A DNA stretch of 9,889 nt, from positions 92,919 to 102,807 of the forward strand of contig NVVO01000004.1 in assembly GCA_002733385.1 (NCBI GenBank), written 5' to 3'. The DNA comes from Robiginitomaculum sp. (GTDB taxonomy: Bacteria > Pseudomonadota > Alphaproteobacteria > Caulobacterales > Maricaulaceae). Below are positions 5,934-9,889 of the stretch, in pieces. The position numbers were made by a program, and so were the translations under genes. How positions within the stretch are numbered: the first letter of the stretch is position 1; the number at the start of each line of letters is the position of its first letter. A model generated the notes under the pieces. That model was given only the letters and a program-made list of their open reading frames with translations. It had not been told where the DNA came from and did no database searches.

Positions 5934-7046
5934 ATGGTAAATATGAAATATATAAGTTTGGCAGTGTTGGCATTGGCATTAGGTTTGACCGGATGCGCCA
6001 AAGATGTTGCGGAAGAAAAAGCGGCACCTACACCCGTAGCAATGCCCTCAACCGATTATTCTCTCGTGACACCGACAGTGGTAAATGCGGGCGAGATGCC
6101 GATTTGGAAAGTCCCGGGCGTGCCAGAAAGCGCCGAAGCCTATTACGGCCCGGACAGTTATCATATTATCGCCCAGGTTCAGGACGAAAATGCCGTACCG
6201 CCGTCCCACGCACGGGCGGCAGGCGGGGCGCTGACCTGGATATTCACGGACGACGGCAAGCATCAATGGGCCGCCAATGACCGGGGCCAGGACGGCTGTT
6301 CCTATATCATGCCGGACGGGCAAAAAATCGTCTATACTTCAACCCGCGACAATATGGATATGCCGGTGGGCAATTGGTCAAGCGAAGATGATTATCCCCA
6401 AGGGGCCGAGCTTTATATGGCGGACATTGATGGCAGCAATGTCAAGCGTCTGACCAATAATAAAGTTTATGATGCGGAAATTGCCGTGTCGCCGGACGGC
6501 TCCAAAATCGTCTTCACCCGGCAAATTGACGGCAAGCTCGACATCTGGATGATGAACGGGGACGGTACGGGCGAACATCAAATTTCCTTTACCGATGATT
6601 GGCAAGAAGGCGCACCGTTCTTCCTGCCGGACAATAAAACCATCACCATGCGGGCTTGGAAACGCAAAACTCCCGAGGAAAAAGCGACCCGCAAAATGAC
6701 GCTGATGACGGTTTTTACTGTCGATACGGATACCAAAGAAATCACGCCGATCACCGATGATGCGTGGATGAACTGGGCGCCTTATCCAACCCCGGACGGC
6801 TTGCATTATGTATTTGTGCGCCCGCTTAAGGACAATCCGCGCAATTGGGAAATATTCTTGGGCAAAATCGCTGGCGGCGAGCCTGTGCGTCTGACCTTTA
6901 ATGACAGTTTTGACGGCTTCCCGTCGGTGTCGCCGGACGGCACCAAAATGCTGTTTACCCGCAGCACCGGCAAACGGTTTATGTCGGATCTCTATACCCA
7001 TGTCATGGATATTTCGGCGTTAAATGTGGGGCCACAACAACAATAA
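5934..7046 (+). CDS. TolB-like PD40 beta-propeller lipoprotein
   Basis: A 370-residue exported lipoprotein. The signal peptide MKYISLAVLALALGLTGC ends in lipobox LTGC with Cys21; Ala at +2 predicts outer-membrane placement. A Pro/Ala linker follows. The body carries at least five PD40/WD-like strands: MPDGQKIVYTS (126-136), SPDGSKIVFTR (186-196), LPDNKTITMRA (231-241), TPDGLHYVFVR (286-296) and SPDGTKMLFTR (333-343), consistent with a six-bladed propeller like the C-terminal domain of TolB. No catalytic Ser-Asp-His peptidase domain is attached, so a binding or scaffold role is more likely than hydrolysis. In-frame ATGs occur at 5916, 5934 and 5943; 5934 has GAGGTGG 9 bp upstream and is chosen. 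It lies between the MFS and TonB-dependent receptor genes, which suggests a periplasmic accessory in the same uptake route. It should not be called TolB itself, since tol-pal genes are absent. Confidence 0.85.
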   Translation: MVNMKYISLAVLALALGLTGCAKDVAEEKAAPTPVAMPSTDYSLVTPTVVNAGEMPIWKVPGVPESAEAYYGPDSYHIIAQVQDENAVPPSHARAAGGALTWIFTDDGKHQWAANDRGQDGCSYIMPDGQKIVYTSTRDNMDMPVGNWSSEDDYPQGAELYMADIDGSNVKRLTNNKVYDAEIAVSPDGSKIVFTRQIDGKLDIWMMNGDGTGEHQISFTDDWQEGAPFFLPDNKTITMRAWKRKTPEEKATRKMTLMTVFTVDTDTKEITPITDDAWMNWAPYPTPDGLHYVFVRPLKDNPRNWEIFLGKIAGGEPVRLTFNDSFDGFPSVSPDGTKMLFTRSTGKRFMSDLYTHVMDISALNVGPQQQ

Positions 7047-7113
7047 CGAATAACAGCATACAATCACACACCCAACCACGACCAAAATAGCCCGCATTAA
7101 GGAGGCGGCTGTA

Positions 7114-9684
7114 ATGAATAACTGTAAAAATACCTTGCTGGCGACAAGCGCAGCATTTGGCCTGCTCATCAGTCTGGGCACTACGTCTTTCGCGCAAACC
7201 AATGTGGAAAAACCGGAAATAAGAAGATTTGACGAAATCATTGTCACCGCCCGAAAACGCCCGGAACATGTTCAGGAAACCCCTTTGTCCATCACGGTTT
7301 TTACCGATAAATCCATCATCGCCGCCGGTATTCGCGACATGGCCGATATTGCCAAATTTACTTCCGGGTTTTCCCTGGACGAGGAATTTGGCCGCACCAA
7401 CGGCGTGCGTCCGGTGGTGCGCGGTCAGGCGACCATATTGGGTGCTTCGGGCGTTTCGACATTCGTAGACGGTATTTTGCTCAATGGCTCCCTGCTGGAT
7501 TATGACCTCAGCGATGTGGCCCGCATTGAAGTGGTCAAAGGGCCGCAATCGGCGCTTTACGGACGCAATACCTATTCAGGCGCTATCAATATAATCACCA
7601 AATCTCCGTCCGAAGATGCGTCCGGCGATATAAAACTTGACGCGGGCAGTTTTGGCCGCTTCGAGCTTGGCGGCACGGTACGCGGGCCTATTAGTGACGT
7701 TGTTTCCGCCAGTCTGCACGGGCGGTTTTATACACGCGGCGGGCCGTTTACCAACACGTTTGACGGTTCTAAAATTGGGCAACAACAATCCTTGGCCGCG
7801 TCCCTCGGCCTGTTTTACGAACCGTCTGACCGTTTCAGCGCCCGGGCACGCCTACGGCTGTCAAAGCTTAGCGATGACCAAATGCGTTTGTTTTCCACTG
7901 ACCCGTCCGACAATAATTTGTTTCCGGATGAAGGCGGTACATATCTGGGCAATGGCCGTTATTTTGGCGGCGAGATCACCAACCGCCCCATTGCCTATGA
8001 TGATGTGCGGCTTTTGGACGAAAAAGGTTATGAGGATGTGGAGAGCTTGCAAGCCAGCCTGACCATGAATTACAAGCTTAACGACCGCTTAGACGTGGAA
8101 TTTATCAACGGGTTTAACGCAGAGAACACCGACGCCAAATTTGATTTTGACCATACGGCTGAAAGCCTGGTGCCTTTTGCGACCTATATTGATCTGGGGC
8201 CGGCAATCCCTATTGGCCCTCCCGGTAATCCAAGCCATTTCTTTGATGCGTATGTGATCGGAAACCCGGCGGATTTCGCGTCTGTTCTGGTTGGAAAATC
8301 CAATGATTATTCCAGCGAGATCAGGCTTAAATACGCCGGCGGTACGGTACAAGGTTTGCTGGGCGGGTATTATTATCAGGGCTTTTCTAGAAGCCAAAGC
8401 GTCAGACAAGCACCATCTGGCTTGCCGGAAATGCTGGCTGAAGGTTTTGCCGCCCAAGTGGCGCGCATGAACGCCGAGTGTGCAGCACGCGGCGCGGACC
8501 CATTGCCGTGTTTCAGTTCGCCGTTTTTCACCTCGTTGATAAATTTTGGTAGCGAGCTGGACCAGCTGCAATTTTCCGCTAACCGAAGCATCATCAAAGA
8601 CAAGCGCCGAAATTTTGCGGTGTTTGGCAGTTTCGATTTTACCGTCTTGGACGGCCTGACCCTGACCGCAGAAGCCCGCTATAAATCGGAACAAATCACC
8701 AATAACACCGTGGATAGAACCGCAATTTATGACAATCTCGGCGCATTGGTGTCTTTGGGCGAAGACCCACAAACCATCCGAACCGCCACATTTAACAGTT
8801 TCAACCCGCGTTTTTCAGCCAAATACGCCCTCACGGATACGACCAATGTTTACGGTATTGTGGCAAGGGGCGACAAGCCGGGCGGATTTAACAATGCCAA
8901 TGCAGTATCTCTGGGGTTTGGTGATTACGGCGAAGAAAGCGTTTGGGCCATTGAAGGCGGTATTAAAAACACCTTTATGGACGGGCAACTTTTGTTCAAT
9001 CTGGCCGGGTTCCACAACACGATTTCAGATTACCAGCTAACACAGTCTCTAACATTGGCCAATAATATCACCACCACCGTAATCTCCAATGTCGGCAAGG
9101 TCAGAGTTACGGGGTTTGAAGCCGAAATGATTTACCGGGTGCCAACCATTCCCGGTTTTGTTATCACCGCCAATTATGCCCTCGCAGATTCTGAAATCCT
9201 GAGAGGCACAGACTTAAATGAAGGTCGCAATCTTGATGTGGCGGACGACGGCCTGCTCAATTGCTCTCTCGGTCTGGAAAACCCTTCTTTGCCGTGCAGT
9301 TCGGAAAACACATTATTTGGCTCTATTGTTGGCCGGCAATTGCCGCGCTCCCCCAAAAACAGCTTTAATGCCGGCATGAGCTATTCACGGCCCCTTAATG
9401 ACAAGCTGGAAGTGCATTTCAACGCCAATGTCTCCCATGAAAGTCGGAAATTTGTGCAAGTGCATAATCTGGCCTGGGTCGGTGCCAATACATTGGTCAA
9501 TAGCAGTATTGGTTTTTCTTCGGACAATTTAAGTTTGACCGTTTGGGGGCGCAATCTGACCAATGAAGACGCCGTGGTTTCGGCCCAGCGCTTTGCCGAT
9601 CCGAACCGGTCTTTCCAACGGGTTTTCCTCGGCAATCCGCGCCTGCCCCGGGAATACGGTGTCACCTTGCGCAAAACGTTTTAA
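7114..9684 (+). CDS. TonB-dependent outer-membrane receptor
   Basis: An 856-residue outer-membrane importer driven by TonB-ExbBD. A signal peptide (1-27, cleavage likely after SFA) precedes a TonB-box-like DEIIVTA (40-46). The plug domain spans about 50-165, with RPVVRGQ (99-105), TFVDGI (116-121) and the conserved RIEVVKGPQSALYGRNT (137-153). A 22-strand barrel should fill the remainder, with DKPGGFN (587-593), WGRNLTNE (811-818) and a terminal Phe, the usual barrel-assembly signal. Loop regions hold two cysteine pairs (456/466 and 717/728). There is no N-terminal secretin/FecR-interacting domain, so it is not a signal-transducing receptor. AAGGAGG at 7099-7105, 8 bp before the ATG, is the strongest ribosome site in the window and suggests high expression. 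The substrate is unknown: nothing identifies it as a siderophore, vitamin B12 or glycan receptor. Confidence 0.95.
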   Translation: MNNCKNTLLATSAAFGLLISLGTTSFAQTNVEKPEIRRFDEIIVTARKRPEHVQETPLSITVFTDKSIIAAGIRDMADIAKFTSGFSLDEEFGRTNGVRPVVRGQATILGASGVSTFVDGILLNGSLLDYDLSDVARIEVVKGPQSALYGRNTYSGAINIITKSPSEDASGDIKLDAGSFGRFELGGTVRGPISDVVSASLHGRFYTRGGPFTNTFDGSKIGQQQSLAASLGLFYEPSDRFSARARLRLSKLSDDQMRLFSTDPSDNNLFPDEGGTYLGNGRYFGGEITNRPIAYDDVRLLDEKGYEDVESLQASLTMNYKLNDRLDVEFINGFNAENTDAKFDFDHTAESLVPFATYIDLGPAIPIGPPGNPSHFFDAYVIGNPADFASVLVGKSNDYSSEIRLKYAGGTVQGLLGGYYYQGFSRSQSVRQAPSGLPEMLAEGFAAQVARMNAECAARGADPLPCFSSPFFTSLINFGSELDQLQFSANRSIIKDKRRNFAVFGSFDFTVLDGLTLTAEARYKSEQITNNTVDRTAIYDNLGALVSLGEDPQTIRTATFNSFNPRFSAKYALTDTTNVYGIVARGDKPGGFNNANAVSLGFGDYGEESVWAIEGGIKNTFMDGQLLFNLAGFHNTISDYQLTQSLTLANNITTTVISNVGKVRVTGFEAEMIYRVPTIPGFVITANYALADSEILRGTDLNEGRNLDVADDGLLNCSLGLENPSLPCSSENTLFGSIVGRQLPRSPKNSFNAGMSYSRPLNDKLEVHFNANVSHESRKFVQVHNLAWVGANTLVNSSIGFSSDNLSLTVWGRNLTNEDAVVSAQRFADPNRSFQRVFLGNPRLPREYGVTLRKTF

Positions 9685-9716
9685 GTGGATAAGCTTTGTT
9701 TTTTTATGGAGATAAT

Positions 9717-9889
9717 ATGCGTCGTTTGAAATATTTAGCCTTTGTTGGCGTAACGGCTGTCTTGGCATCGTGCGCAAGCACGCCGGCGCAAATACAAGCC
9801 GAACAGCCAAGCATTACCCGAGACGGCGACACATATAGCCTTGCCGTCCCCATAGCCAGTTTTTCGGATTTTATTTTGGTCGAGACCCA
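9717..9889 (+). CDS. Unidentified lipoprotein, N-terminal part (cut by right edge)
   Basis: I found this partial gene by reading the frame after the receptor: 57 codons from ATG 9717 remain open to the edge. MRRLKYLAFVGVTAVLASC is a lipoprotein signal peptide with lipobox LASC and Cys19; Ala-Ser follow, predicting an outer-membrane lipoprotein. The mature start is STPAQIQAEQPSITRDGDTY and then a beta-like hydrophobic stretch. GGAG (9708-9711) stands 5 bp before the start. It begins 32 bp after the receptor stop and no terminator intervenes, so it probably belongs to the same transcript. Too little is visible to assign a family. Confidence 0.75.
   Translation, partial: MRRLKYLAFVGVTAVLASCASTPAQIQAEQPSITRDGDTYSLAVPIASFSDFILVET

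Noticed and set aside
6486..6941. The 15-mer GTGTCGCCGGACGGC repeated at 6486-6500 and 6927-6941
   Set aside because: Both copies encode the PD40 blade motif VSPDG, so this is protein repeat structure and not a separate DNA element.
6378..7001. A 207-codon open frame antisense to the PD40 lipoprotein gene
   Set aside because: The plus strand has a signal peptide and repeated PD40 motifs; the opposite frame is a His/Arg/Ile-rich shadow with no ribosome site of note.
8089..8772. A 227-codon open frame antisense to the receptor gene
   Set aside because: The receptor is intact and conserved through this stretch; no domain or plausible start is visible on the minus strand.

Overview
The window looks like a proteobacterial chromosome segment of roughly 50% GC, densely coded, with no tRNA, rRNA, insertion sequence, integrase or CRISPR visible. 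The lipoprotein-lysA pair without a following dapF, the LysA N-terminus, and the TonB-dependent receptor next to a beta-propeller lipoprotein together suggest a Gram-negative, probably alphaproteobacterial host. This taxonomic reading is inference. The polyhydroxyalkanoate (PHA) genes are of the medium-chain-length type best known from Pseudomonas, so a gammaproteobacterium is the alternative.

Left part, minus strand (1-2623): a PHA storage locus. In transcription order it holds a phasin of the PhaF/PhaI family, a class II PHA synthase (phaC) and the start of an intracellular PHA depolymerase (phaZ), which runs off the left edge. A strong intrinsic terminator lies between phasin and phaC, so the abundant granule-coat protein is probably transcribed apart from the enzymes. 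phaC and phaZ are 15 bp apart and probably cotranscribed. Together they make, coat and recycle granules of 3-hydroxyalkanoates.

Middle, plus strand (2736-4340): divergent from the phasin are a small LptM/YifL-type lipoprotein gene and lysA, which encodes diaminopimelate decarboxylase, the last step of lysine synthesis. The shared 5' region carries a striking repeat with three TTGACA hexamers at exact 19-bp spacing. An 11-bp perfect inverted repeat spans the lptM stop codon and the lysA leader.

Right part, plus strand (4525-9889): four genes in one direction with gaps of 32-67 bp and no clear terminator. They encode an MFS transporter, a TolB-like (PD40) beta-propeller lipoprotein, a TonB-dependent outer-membrane receptor and a second lipoprotein cut by the right edge. 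This layout fits an outer-membrane-to-cytoplasm uptake route for an unidentified nutrient: the receptor imports, periplasmic lipoproteins assist and the MFS protein crosses the inner membrane. A triple 16-bp tandem repeat covers the MFS stop codon.

No gene-free stretch exceeds 300 bases. The largest gaps are 2030-2191, 2624-2810 and 4341-4524, and they hold the regulatory elements listed or nothing I could recognise.
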